Shown here piece by piece: positions 35,300-43,691 of a DNA stretch of 64,000 bases. A program made the translations under genes and the position numbers. The stretch lies in the NCBI GenBank assembly GCA_016219875.1, contig JACRJZ010000091.1:124001-188000 (forward strand), in the 5' to 3' direction. The number at the start of each line of letters is the position of its first letter. The stretch's first letter is position 1. Source of the DNA: Verrucomicrobiota bacterium (GTDB lineage Bacteria > Verrucomicrobiota > Verrucomicrobiia > Limisphaerales > JACRJZ01). The notes below the pieces were generated by a model. The model saw only the letters and a list, made by a program, of their open reading frames with translations, did not search any database and had not been told where the DNA came from.

Positions 35300-35746
35300 A
35301 TGGAAACCGAAACCTTCCAACCCAAGATTCTGGCCTTCTGCTGCCACTACTGCGCCTACTCCTCCGCCGACCTCGCCGGCTCGATGCGCATCCAGTATCC
35401 GCCCAACGTGCGGATCATCCGCACGCCCTGCACCGGCCGGCTGGAGACGGAGTATTTCATGAAGGCGCTGGAAAACGGCGCGGACGGCGTGCTGGTGGCG
35501 GGCTGCCTCGAAGGCGGCTGCCATTTCGTCGAAGGCAATCTCTGCGCCAAACGCCGCGTCAATTACACCCGCGACCTGCTGGTGGAAATCGGCCTCGAAA
35601 AAGACCGCATTCGCATGGTCAACATTTCCGCCGCCATGGCCCGGCCCTTGGCGGACACCATCACCGACATGGTCGAAACCGTCCGCAAACTGGGACCGAA
35701 TCCGATCAAGCGCAACGGCGCCCCCAAACCGGAGAACCACTCATGA
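35300..35746 (+). CDS. mvhD: MvhD-type [2Fe-2S] electron-transfer subunit
   Basis: 148 residues, the usual size for hydrogenase iron-sulfur delta subunit (PF02662). It has ILAFCCHYCAYSSADLAG, VRIIRTPCTGRLETEYFMKALENGADGVLVAGCLEGGCHFVEGN, and RRVNYTRDLLVEIGLEKDRIRMVNIS. All expected Cys positions are kept, in contrast to the first MvhD-domain protein at 21075. It passes electrons to or from HdrA. It follows hdrA by 3 nt and overlaps metV by 4 nt, so the trio hdrA-mvhD-metV is coupled, as in MetFV-HdrABC-MvhD sets. Confidence 0.92.
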   Translation: METETFQPKILAFCCHYCAYSSADLAGSMRIQYPPNVRIIRTPCTGRLETEYFMKALENGADGVLVAGCLEGGCHFVEGNLCAKRRVNYTRDLLVEIGLEKDRIRMVNISAAMARPLADTITDMVETVRKLGPNPIKRNGAPKPENHS

Positions 35747-36411
35747 TCGTCGCACAAAGAAAAACCATCCCCGACCTCCTGGCCATCGTCGAGAAGCACA
35801 AGAAGCTGCTCGTGCTCGGCTGCGGCACTTGCGTCACCGTCTGCCTCGCGGGTGGCCAGCGCGAAGTCAGCATCATCGCCTCCGCCCTGCGCATGGCGGC
35901 GAAGCTGAAGGGACTTCAACTGGAAGTCGGCGAAGCGACCATTGAACGCCAGTGCGACAACGTTTTCCTCGAACAGCCAGCGGAGACGGTCAAGGACCAC
36001 GATGCCGTTCTCTCCCTCGGTTGCGGTGCCGGCGTGCAAGCCCTTGCGGAGCGTTACACCGGCAAACCGGTCTATGCCGGCCTCGACACCGCCTTCATCG
36101 GCATCCTCGAAGAGCGCGGCATCTGGGCAGAAAAATGCGCCGCCTGCGGCTCCTGCGTGCTTCATCTCTACGGCGGCATCTGCCCGGTCACCCGCTGCGC
36201 CAAACACATGCTTAACGGCCCGTGCAGCGGCTCCACCGAAGACCATTGCGAAGTCGATACCGCCCGCCCTTGCGCGTGGCAACTCATTTACCAACGCCTC
36301 AAATCAATCGGCCAGATCGACCAACTCAAGCAGACCAAGCCCCCCAAGAACTGGCGTACCAGCCTCTCCGGCGGCTGCCGCACGATCGTCCGCGAAGATC
36401 ACCGGGTGTGA
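35743..36411 (+). CDS. metV: Methylenetetrahydrofolate reductase-associated zinc/Fe-S protein MetV
   Basis: 222 residues. N-terminal part with LLVLGCGTCVTVCLAGGQREV, a central Rossmann-like VLSLGCGAGVQAL segment, and the conserved C-terminal cysteine-rich motif KCAACGSCVLHLYGGICPVTRCAKHMLNGPCSG with CEVD, as in PF12225 MTHFR C-terminal-domain proteins. MetV forms a complex with MetF in acetogens and connects it to electron carriers. It is the last gene of the cluster and sits 13 kb from metF, unlike the adjacent metVF pair in Moorella. No hairpin terminator was seen directly behind it; the palindromes at 36497 and 36656 are candidates. Confidence 0.9.
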   Translation: MIVAQRKTIPDLLAIVEKHKKLLVLGCGTCVTVCLAGGQREVSIIASALRMAAKLKGLQLEVGEATIERQCDNVFLEQPAETVKDHDAVLSLGCGAGVQALAERYTGKPVYAGLDTAFIGILEERGIWAEKCAACGSCVLHLYGGICPVTRCAKHMLNGPCSGSTEDHCEVDTARPCAWQLIYQRLKSIGQIDQLKQTKPPKNWRTSLSGGCRTIVREDHRV

Positions 36412-36496
36412 TCGGTCGGAGTTGGAGGCGCCCTTCCGCGTTTTCTTGAGAAAGCGCGAAGCATCCGAGAAGGGCAGGGGAGCCAATTGAAAATCC

Positions 36497-36573
36497 GTAG
36501 CGGCGTCTCGGCAGAGCGACGCGCTTATGACTCAGAATCCAACAATGGCGGCGCTCTGCCGAGACGCCGCTAC
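36497..36573. repeat. Family B palindrome (gtagcggcgtctcggcagag type)
   Basis: Left arm 36497-36518 and exact reverse complement 36552-36573 (22 nt), loop 33 nt. It lies in the 466-nt spacer between metV and the phosphofructokinase gene, 83 nt upstream of family A copy 2. The spacer contains no gene; the remaining stretch 36721-36877 should hold the pfk promoter. Confidence 0.85.
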
Positions 36574-36655
36574 GCCCACGCGGTTTTGCCATTGGCCCAG
36601 AGGACGGGCGTGTTTCAGAACAATCCGGTCCGTCTCCAGAGCCTCTTTCAAAACT

Positions 36656-36720
36656 GTAGCAGCCGACGTGAGGAGGCTCTGATTCCCTTGGAGTTTGAGC
36701 CTCCTCACGTCGGCTGCTAC
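36656..36720. repeat. Family A palindromic element, copy 2
   Basis: Arms 36656-36679 and 36697-36720, exact 24-nt complements with a 17-nt loop, same arm sequence as copy 1 at 767. The flanks aaaact and agtttt extend the stem. Confidence 0.9.
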
Positions 36721-36877
36721 AGAGTTTTGGAATCGCCTCTCCGGTCGGGAGATTGACAGGGCGGCTTGACGCGTTAGCCTCCCGCCCCGTGCGCGATTAG
36801 CCGGCTGCGGCCCAGGCGTTCAGTCAGCCGGCGCCCGGCGAAGTCGCGAGAGTTGAACCCTGGAACGAATTACGGAC

Positions 36878-38167
36878 ATGCCAGCAAATGTTTTGATAGC
36901 CCAGTCCGGCGGCCCCTCCGCCGTGATCAACAATTCCCTGCGCGGAGTCATCGATTTCTGTCACGAGAACCCGAAGGTGTTCGGCAAAGTCTTCGGCGGA
37001 TGGCACGGCATCGAAGGCGTGCTGAAGGAAGAACTGCTCGACCTCTCGGCCCAGGACGCGAAGGAAATCCGCCTCCTCGAAACCACCCCTGCCGCCGGCG
37101 CCATCGGCACCTGTCGCTACAAGCTCAAGGACAAGCAGCGCGAAGACTTCCAGCGCGTCATCGACGTCTTCAAGGCCCAGGACATCGGCTATTTCTTTTA
37201 CATCGGCGGCAACGACTCGATGGACACCGCCAACAAGATCGCGCGGCTCGCCAAGGAAAAGGGCTTGGACCTCATCGCCACCGGTGTGCCCAAGACCATC
37301 GACAACGACGTGGGCGACGCCGAATTCAAGCTCGTCGATCACACGCCCGGCTACGGCTCCACGGCGCGCTACTGGGCGGCGAACATCTTGGGTGCGAATG
37401 AGGAAAACGCCGGCTCCTGTCCCGCCGATCCGGTGCTCGTGCTGCAGGCGATGGGCCGCAAGATCGGCTTCATCCCCGCCGCCGTCCGTTTGGCCGATCC
37501 GAAGCGGGAACTGCCCCTCCAGATTTACCTCACGGAATCCGGCCTCACGCTCGCGGACCTCGCCGACCAGGTGAACGACGAACTCAAGCGCAGCGGGCGC
37601 TGTCTCGTCGTCGTGAGCGAGGGCTTCGACGTGGGTGATATAGGCGCGCAGAAGGACGCTTTCGGCCACGTGCATTTCGGCGCGAGCGATCTCACGGTGC
37701 AACAGGCGGTCGTCTCCTACCTGAACAAGCAGGGCTTGCCCACCACCGGCAAGGCGCGCGGCCAGGTGCCCGGCACCGACCAGCGGCATTGCTCCGTGCT
37801 GGCTTCGGCCGTCGATCTCAAAGAAGCCTACGAATCCGGGCGCAAAGCCGCCGAGATCGCCATGAAGGACGGCAACGGCTGGATGGCCACGATCCTCCGC
37901 GCCCCCGGCCCCACCTACCAAGCGCGCTACGACAAGGTCCCGCTCGAAGTCGTGGCCAACAGCGAACGGTTTTTCCCGAAGCACTGGATCGCGCCCAACC
38001 GGACCGATGTGACCGATGACTTCATCCGCTACGCGCAGCCGCTCATCGGCGAGGCGTGGGTGGAAGTGCCGCTGGAAAACGGCCTGCCGCGCTACGCGCG
38101 CTTGAAGCCGCTCTTCGCGGAAAAGAAGTGCCCGGCCTTTCTGCCAGAGGCCTACCGGAAGAAGTAG
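36878..38167 (+). CDS. pfp: 6-phosphofructokinase, probably PPi-dependent
   Basis: 429 residues, start MPANVLIAQSGGPSAVINNSL, the phosphofructokinase nucleotide/phosphate loop. Specificity residues: FYIGGNDSM near residue 110, with Asp where ATP enzymes have Gly (GGDGS), and GVPKTIDNDV near 137, with Lys where ATP enzymes have Gly (PGTIDND). These two are established marks of pyrophosphate-dependent enzymes. Later LQAMGRKIGFIPAA is the substrate-binding MGR segment. It phosphorylates fructose 6-phosphate reversibly, with PPi, in glycolysis/gluconeogenesis. It stands alone between repeat elements on the plus strand. An ATP-using relative cannot be fully excluded without assay. Confidence 0.88.
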   Translation: MPANVLIAQSGGPSAVINNSLRGVIDFCHENPKVFGKVFGGWHGIEGVLKEELLDLSAQDAKEIRLLETTPAAGAIGTCRYKLKDKQREDFQRVIDVFKAQDIGYFFYIGGNDSMDTANKIARLAKEKGLDLIATGVPKTIDNDVGDAEFKLVDHTPGYGSTARYWAANILGANEENAGSCPADPVLVLQAMGRKIGFIPAAVRLADPKRELPLQIYLTESGLTLADLADQVNDELKRSGRCLVVVSEGFDVGDIGAQKDAFGHVHFGASDLTVQQAVVSYLNKQGLPTTGKARGQVPGTDQRHCSVLASAVDLKEAYESGRKAAEIAMKDGNGWMATILRAPGPTYQARYDKVPLEVVANSERFFPKHWIAPNRTDVTDDFIRYAQPLIGEAWVEVPLENGLPRYARLKPLFAEKKCPAFLPEAYRKK

Positions 38168-38193
38168 CCGCTGCGGGAACGCCCTGCAAAACC

Positions 38194-38258
38194 GTAGCAG
38201 CCGACGTGAGGAGGCTCTGTTTTCAATGGAGTCTGAGCCTCCTCACGTCGGCTGCTAC
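38194..38258. repeat. Family A palindromic element, copy 3
   Basis: Arms 38194-38217 and 38235-38258 with the standard 17-nt loop. It sits 27 nt after the pfk stop and 24 nt before the end of the convergent small exported-protein gene, so it could act as a bidirectional terminator. Confidence 0.9.
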
Positions 38259-38282
38259 GGGGTTTTGCAGTTGACTCAGGGC

Positions 38283-38837
38283 TTACGGCTTGTGCAGGCG
38301 GAAGAACCGGTGCCCGGGCGCAGCCGGCATCGTGACGCGGATGTCCGACGCGTTAGTCACGCATGGCCACGTCGCCGTCGGCCACGGTTCCGACGCGCTG
38401 GCGAGCCGGTTGGTCTGCTCCAATACCCAGCCGTCCGCCGGTAAGGGCCACGAGACGACCACGTCGCTGCCGGCGCGCGTGATGCTGAGGGTAGGCGCGC
38501 CGGGCGTCTGCACGGCGGCGACCACTCCCCAGAAGCCGCCTTGCAGCGTGAACGATCCGCCGCTCATGGCGCCGGCATCGGGCTGGCCGAGGGTGCCGCT
38601 CACGGAATATTGGCCGTTGCTGCTGGCGCCGCCCCCACCGTCAATCGTGAACCAGTCGATGGCGTCCTGGGCGGAGAGGGGCCTTGAAGTGACGAAGAGC
38701 GCGGCGAGGAGGAGCCATTTCAAATGGCCGATTGCCGATGGCAGATTGCAGATTGGCGCCGAGGCGCGCGCGCTGGTTTCAGATTTCGAAATTCGGATTG
38801 GTCTCGGATTTCGGATTTCGGATTTCAGATTTTCCAC
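38283..38837 (-). CDS. Small exported protein with IDGGGG/SGTLGQPDAG core and FRLHKP tail (copy 1)
   Basis: Up to 184 residues. The core AQDAIDWFTIDGGGGASSNGQYSVSGTLGQPDAGAMSGGSFTLQGGFWG is shared almost word for word with the protein at 52738, followed by a proline/valine domain ending HRFFRLHKP. The N-terminus is uncertain: the first 40 residues (MENLKSEIRNPRPIRIS) come from a phrase-like repeat (38760-38835). A TTG at 38723 would give a clean signal peptide (MKWLLLAALFVTSRPLSA), and I think that is the real start. The function is unknown. I know the pattern as common in Limisphaerales, often in many copies per genome. It is the last gene of the first surface module and follows the S74 fibre gene by 12 nt. 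Confidence 0.72.
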   Translation of the reverse strand: MENLKSEIRNPRPIRISKSETSARASAPICNLPSAIGHLKWLLLAALFVTSRPLSAQDAIDWFTIDGGGGASSNGQYSVSGTLGQPDAGAMSGGSFTLQGGFWGVVAAVQTPGAPTLSITRAGSDVVVSWPLPADGWVLEQTNRLASASEPWPTATWPCVTNASDIRVTMPAAPGHRFFRLHKP

Positions 38838-38849
38838 GGCGGTTCCTTT

Positions 38850-41800
38850 TCACTTGGAGGGTTGGCTGAGGCGGCGCACGGCGTCCTGGAGTTCGGCCAC
38901 GCTGGCCTTGAGCGCCTGGAGTTCGGCGTTCTTGGCCTGGAGTTGTTCCTCCAGCTTCTGGTTCAAGCCCTGGATTGCGGCCAGGGCCACGCCGTCGGCA
39001 TCCACGGTGGCGATGGTCTTGTCGTCGGCGCCCAAGCCGAAGGCCGCACGGAAATCCTGCGCCACAGGGCCGATATGGCGGACGGACGTGCTGTTCGTGT
39101 AGCTCCAGGTTTGCACCGGCAGCGCAGCGATTCGCTCCAGCACGGCACGGGGATCGACCGGCGCGAAGTCCTGCTTCACGTTGCGGTCGCTCGGCGGATT
39201 CACCGGCCCGGCCGTGCGGAACGTGCCGTCTTGTTCGACGTTGGCCAGCGACGTGAAGGCGCCGTTGACGGCGTACTTGCCGAATCGGATCGTGCCCCAG
39301 CCGTTGTCCGGCATGCCCAGGGCGAGGAAGCCCGGTTCCATGAACAAGCCCCAGCGGCCGTGGCCTTCCTTGGCGTAGCCGGCGCTGGCGTCAAACGGGT
39401 CCCAGCCGCGGGTGATGATCGGCGAATCGGAGGCTTCCTCGGCAATGCCGCGGGCGCTTTCCAGGCGCAAGCCGCCCAGCGCGCGGATGGCGAACTCGTT
39501 CGTGCGGACGCTCGAGAAGGTGGTAAACGGTCCGTCGCCGCGCTTGTCGCTCCACACTAAACTGGCCGCGTGCATCGCGCGGGCGCCCACGCCGGCGGCG
39601 AAACTGCCGACGCCGCTGGCCTCGTTCATGAAACCGCCGGGGATGACGGCCCAGGAACTGTCGGAATGGACCAGGTTTTGCGCGCCGCCGCCAATGGTGG
39701 CGGAACCGCTGTTCTGCCCGAGGCGGTTCAGGTAGCCGCCGGCAATCGTGTTGTCGAGGCTGTTCCCCTCGACGGTGTTGTTCCGGCCTCCGCCGACCGT
39801 TGCATGCTGCGCGTTGGTGCCGATGACGTGATCGGCCCCGCCGGCGATCACGGAGTTGACCGAATTTGGCCCGATGAGGTTGCGCGGTCCGCCGCCGATG
39901 AAGCCGCCGGCCGCACGGACGGAATTCCCTGTGCCGCCGGCGATTGTGCCGAAGTCAGCTAAGAAACTGAACGAACCGACGTGATTGTCGGCGCCTCCTC
40001 CCACCGCGGCGTACTGACTGTTCATCACAGAATTCTGTGCGCCGCCGGCAATCGTGCCTCCGTTCGCGGACAAGGTGGTGTTCCAGAAACCACCGGCAAT
40101 CGTCGCGTTGGTGCTGACGAGGCCGATCACGTTCATGCCGCCGCCGCCCACCGTTCCCAAGTCACTGGCTACGATGTTGCGGCTCCAGTCGAACTCCGAC
40201 TCCATGAGGCCACCGCCGGCGATGGTCGCGCCGCGTACGCCGGGTTCGACGTAGTTCATGCCCACGCCGCCGATGACATTGACGTGGGAGGCGCTCGGGT
40301 TTTCGAGCCGCAAGCCAAGCACATTGCCCACCTGCAATTGCAGCCCCGCTGATCCCTCGGGCGCGCTGAGGGAGTTCGTGCCCAAGGCCAGCCCGCTGCT
40401 GAGGCGGAAGGCGTTGGCCGTGACGGTGCCGGATTGGTCCACGGTCATGAGCGCGGTCGGCTCACCGTTGGTCGAGTACTTGGCCACTTGGAACGAACGC
40501 TCAGTCAGGTCGTCACCCGGAATGCCGAGCGTGAGAGCACACCATTCCATGAACAAGCCCCAGCGGCCGTGGCCTTCCTTGGCGGAGCCGGCGCTGGCAT
40601 CGAACGGGTCCCAGCCGCGCGTGATGATCGGGCCATCGACGTCGTCCAGCGCCACGCCGCGGTCGCTGGCGACGCGCACGCCGCCGGAAGCGCGGAGGGC
40701 GAACTCATTGCTGCGGACGCTCGGGAAAGGCCAATAGTTGAGCTCGGTTTCGTCCAACCGCGGATCGGCCCACACGAACGCGCCCTTGTGCCACACCGTC
40801 GCGCCCACCCCCGCCGCGAAGCCGAACGGTTGATGCACCGAATTGTTCTGGCCGCCCGGAATGCTGGCCCCATGCGCCCCACGGAGAATCGCGTTGAATT
40901 CACCGCCACCGATGGCGCTGAAGTCGGCCGCTTGGTGAATCACATTCCTCCGCCCGCCTGCCACGGTGCTGTGACTGGCATTGACGAGATTGGATTCGCC
41001 GCCGCCGATGAGACTATTCTCGCCCGCGGCCTGATTCCAGTGGCCGCCACCAACGGTCGCACCAGCACCTTCAGTTAAGTTGTAACGCCCGCCAGAGATC
41101 GTGGACAGAAAGCCCACGGCGGAGTTCGCATTGCCACCTCCGATGGTGGACTGGGAGCCAAAGGCAGCGTTGCCATACCCTCCCGCGATGGTGGCGGTGT
41201 ACGCGTCATTTGAAACCGTGTTGTTGCCGCCGCCGCCGATCGTGCCGAAGTTGGCGCGCACGGAGTTGGCGGCGCCGCCGGCGATGGTGGCGTTGCCCAC
41301 CTCCGGCGCGACGGAGTTCCAGGCCGCGCCGCCGATCACGTTCACAAAGCCACTGGTGCCGGCCGGCTCCAAGCGGAGTGCGGGGCGGTTGTTGACGCGC
41401 AACTCCAGCGGCTGGATGCCGGTCGTGCCCAGGAATTCATCCGGGCCAGTGATCGCATTGCCGCCCAACTGCCAGAACGCGCCCGCTCCCAAGCCTCCGA
41501 GAGTCGCCGCGTTCACGCCGGTCAATCCGGTCCCGCTGCCGGTGAAGGTGCCCGTCAACGTCACGCCGACGGCGTCGTTGGTCAGCACGGCTCCGGGCAG
41601 TTGCTCCCAAGCCAGAGTCCCGCTGACTTGGCTGGCGGGAATAGCTTCGGAAACCGTGCGCGCCGTTCCGGCCGTGGCCGCGTGGATCGCCTGCGGCGTG
41701 GGTGTGATCGGCTGGCGCGGCGTCAGGGGATTGAAGGCGCCGCCGCTGCCGTTGGTGCGCACGCCGATCTGCAGCCAGAGGCCGCCTCCCTCGAAGAGGC

Positions 41801-42143
41801 CGCTGCCGAAGTCCAGCGGAGTCGTGAACAGCCCGCCCGCGATGACCGCGGCGTTCGTGACGAGCTTGCTGACCGAGTTGCCGGCCAGCGGGTCGTCCCA
41901 AAGTTGGAAGGTCAGTTCGTAGCTGCCGCTGGCGGGCGCGCCGCCGTCGGTGAGACGGCCTTGGTAGGTGAAGGCCGTGCCCACTGCAGCAGCCAAGCAG
42001 AAGGCAGAAGGCAGAAGGCAGAAAGCCAGCAGCGCGGCAAGAAAACCCAATTTCAAATTGAGAATTGAAAATTGGAGATTGCCAATGGGTGCCGCCGAGC
42101 GGGTAGTGGTTTCGGATTTCGGATGTTGGGTCATGGATTTCAT
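38850..42143 (-). CDS. Exported fibre protein with YadA-head-like repeats and C-terminal S74 chaperone domain
   Basis: 1097 residues. The N-terminus holds a signal peptide whose hydrophobic core (LLPSAFCLAA) is encoded by tandem gcagaag units near 41998-42025. Next is GTAFTYQGRLTDGGAPASGSYELTF, shared with the two other fibre proteins. From about residue 270 there are many short repeats of the form TIAGGxxNxV/TVGGGxxN, as in YadA/hia head beta-rolls. These occur in two blocks, each ending in the marker PIITRGWDPFDASAG...GHGRWGLFM. The C-terminus (from about 985, PPSDRNVKQDFAPVDPRAVL) is a Peptidase_S74 intramolecular chaperone with a final coiled coil of about 50 residues. S74 domains trimerise fibres and then cut themselves off. 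Probably a trimeric cell-surface fibre. Confidence 0.85.
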   Translation of the reverse strand: MKSMTQHPKSETTTRSAAPIGNLQFSILNLKLGFLAALLAFCLLPSAFCLAAAVGTAFTYQGRLTDGGAPASGSYELTFQLWDDPLAGNSVSKLVTNAAVIAGGLFTTPLDFGSGLFEGGGLWLQIGVRTNGSGGAFNPLTPRQPITPTPQAIHAATAGTARTVSEAIPASQVSGTLAWEQLPGAVLTNDAVGVTLTGTFTGSGTGLTGVNAATLGGLGAGAFWQLGGNAITGPDEFLGTTGIQPLELRVNNRPALRLEPAGTSGFVNVIGGAAWNSVAPEVGNATIAGGAANSVRANFGTIGGGGNNTVSNDAYTATIAGGYGNAAFGSQSTIGGGNANSAVGFLSTISGGRYNLTEGAGATVGGGHWNQAAGENSLIGGGESNLVNASHSTVAGGRRNVIHQAADFSAIGGGEFNAILRGAHGASIPGGQNNSVHQPFGFAAGVGATVWHKGAFVWADPRLDETELNYWPFPSVRSNEFALRASGGVRVASDRGVALDDVDGPIITRGWDPFDASAGSAKEGHGRWGLFMEWCALTLGIPGDDLTERSFQVAKYSTNGEPTALMTVDQSGTVTANAFRLSSGLALGTNSLSAPEGSAGLQLQVGNVLGLRLENPSASHVNVIGGVGMNYVEPGVRGATIAGGGLMESEFDWSRNIVASDLGTVGGGGMNVIGLVSTNATIAGGFWNTTLSANGGTIAGGAQNSVMNSQYAAVGGGADNHVGSFSFLADFGTIAGGTGNSVRAAGGFIGGGPRNLIGPNSVNSVIAGGADHVIGTNAQHATVGGGRNNTVEGNSLDNTIAGGYLNRLGQNSGSATIGGGAQNLVHSDSSWAVIPGGFMNEASGVGSFAAGVGARAMHAASLVWSDKRGDGPFTTFSSVRTNEFAIRALGGLRLESARGIAEEASDSPIITRGWDPFDASAGYAKEGHGRWGLFMEPGFLALGMPDNGWGTIRFGKYAVNGAFTSLANVEQDGTFRTAGPVNPPSDRNVKQDFAPVDPRAVLERIAALPVQTWSYTNSTSVRHIGPVAQDFRAAFGLGADDKTIATVDADGVALAAIQGLNQKLEEQLQAKNAELQALKASVAELQDAVRRLSQPSK
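41998..42125. repeat. Tandem and phrase-like repeats forming the fibre signal-peptide codons
   Basis: Tandem gcagaag/gcagaaggcaga units at about 41998-42029, then caatttcaaattgagaattg and gaaaattggagattgcc phrases up to 42080, and ggatttcggatg near 42115. They lie inside the first 50 codons of the fibre gene on the opposite strand. Confidence 0.75.
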
Positions 42144-42161
42144 AGAATTGTTTTGAGTTTG

Positions 42162-43652
42162 TCAGCGACCGATGGTGACCGGGCCGTTGTAGGCGCGGAG
42201 TGCGACGCGTTTGTTGAGGTGGGCCGTTTCCCTGGAAGTGCCGGTCTTGAAGGTGAGTGTGCCGCCCCAGCCCACGGCGGCCAGCCCCTGCGCCAGCGTC
42301 TCGAAAGGCGTGGCGAACTGGCCGTCTTGCGGCGAACCGTGGTAGTTGAAGTCCACCCAGTAGCCGGTGCTGTTGAGCCATTCCACCCGGAGGCTGGGAG
42401 CGCCTTGGACGAACGGATGCACCGCGAACTGGATGCCTGTGTCCGTGCCGTCCACCCAGTGGATCGACGGCGTGGTGGTGCCGCTGCCCCACAAGCCAAC
42501 GCCGGACACGCCGAGCGAAGGATAGGTCAAGTTCCACAACGCCCAATCCCAGCGCTGTGGATTCGGATCCAAATCCACCGGAGCGTGACTGCCATCCTGC
42601 TTGATCCGCCAGATGGCCAGGCCGTTGGTCGGCCAGATGACTTGGTCGTAGGTGCTGCTGCGGCCGGTCACGAAACTGGACCGGTATTCCAGCAGCAGGA
42701 AGTCCGCGGTGCCGTGCGCCGGGTCATAGAGCAGGAGCGGGGCGGCGGGGTCGGTCATTTGCGCGGCCGGCAGGAGGGCCGAGCCGCCCGCCGTCAGGCT
42801 GGCGATGCGCGGCTCCACCCAGCCGAATTGCATCCGATGCCAGGCGTCCAGGCCCAGGCTGGTGTAGCCTGGCAGGTTGATGTATTGCAGCGTGGCCGTC
42901 ATCAGGCCCGTATCCAGTCCCTTGTTCCCGGCGCTGTCATACATGTCCCGCGCGCCCAGCGCGTGCGACACTTCGTGGGCGATGGACGCAAAATCGGTGC
43001 GATGGTTGACGTGGGAAAACGCGCCCATGTCCACGGTGATGTTGTTGTCGTCGGGCGGAGGCACCGGCCCCATGTAACGCGTGGCTCCCCACTCCTCGTT
43101 TTCGTTGGAGATGATCAGAATCGTCAATTCGTTCCGCCGCACCACGCCGTCATGGTTCAGATCAAACGGGCGGAAATCGAAGCCATGGCGCATGGCTTGG
43201 GCCACCAAGTTCGAGCCCACCAACCGGTCGGCCAGCCAAGCCGTCTGCGGAGTGCCGGGAGCGCCATGATTGAACAAGTTCGTCAACACGCCATGCACGC
43301 ACCACTCCCACGGCTGGTTGATGGTCATCGGCTCGAAGCGGGCCATGCTCCAGAAGAAACGGCCATTCGAACTCTCGCGGAAGAACCCGTAGAGACTGGG
43401 CGCGCTGGCGCTAAAGACCAGCGACTGGTAGTAAGCGGCGTTGGTGTAAAACGCGGGCCGGCCGCTGAAGTTGCCCAGCAGGACGAGCAGACTGCGGCTG
43501 CCGACATTGAGGTCGCCATCGACCCGAATGGCCTGGTATCCGAAATCCGTGAGCGTGGCGGCGCTGAGCCAGTTGGCGGCCGCCAGCCCTGCGGCCAGCA
43601 GCAGGGCGGAAGATCGCCGGCGACGCTGGCCTGGTGGGAGGGTTGTTTTCAT
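42162..43652 (-). CDS. Exported M6-like metalloprotease (copy 1)
   Basis: 496 residues with a signal peptide (MKTTLPPGQRRRRSSALLLAAGLAAANWLSA). The zinc motif is HEVSH at 226-230, followed by ALGARDMYD, i.e. HExxHxxGxxD as in the M6 (immune inhibitor A) family. Downstream, GLDAWHRMQFGW and a LLEYR segment are typical of the family. An EF-hand-like loop DLNHDGVVRRNE (about 164-175) may bind calcium. The first 110 residues (DFGYQAIRVDGDLNVGSRSLLVLLGNF) match its paralogue at 53226. The C-terminal 130 residues end in RVALRAYNGPVTIGR, again shared. It lies 18 nt upstream of the S74 fibre and 39 nt downstream of another fibre gene, so the protease may mature or release these fibres; that is inference. 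Confidence 0.85.
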   Translation of the reverse strand: MKTTLPPGQRRRRSSALLLAAGLAAANWLSAATLTDFGYQAIRVDGDLNVGSRSLLVLLGNFSGRPAFYTNAAYYQSLVFSASAPSLYGFFRESSNGRFFWSMARFEPMTINQPWEWCVHGVLTNLFNHGAPGTPQTAWLADRLVGSNLVAQAMRHGFDFRPFDLNHDGVVRRNELTILIISNENEEWGATRYMGPVPPPDDNNITVDMGAFSHVNHRTDFASIAHEVSHALGARDMYDSAGNKGLDTGLMTATLQYINLPGYTSLGLDAWHRMQFGWVEPRIASLTAGGSALLPAAQMTDPAAPLLLYDPAHGTADFLLLEYRSSFVTGRSSTYDQVIWPTNGLAIWRIKQDGSHAPVDLDPNPQRWDWALWNLTYPSLGVSGVGLWGSGTTTPSIHWVDGTDTGIQFAVHPFVQGAPSLRVEWLNSTGYWVDFNYHGSPQDGQFATPFETLAQGLAAVGWGGTLTFKTGTSRETAHLNKRVALRAYNGPVTIGR

Positions 43653-43691
43653 GAGGTGATTCCTCGAGTTGGGAGGGACGGAACTTGCCCG

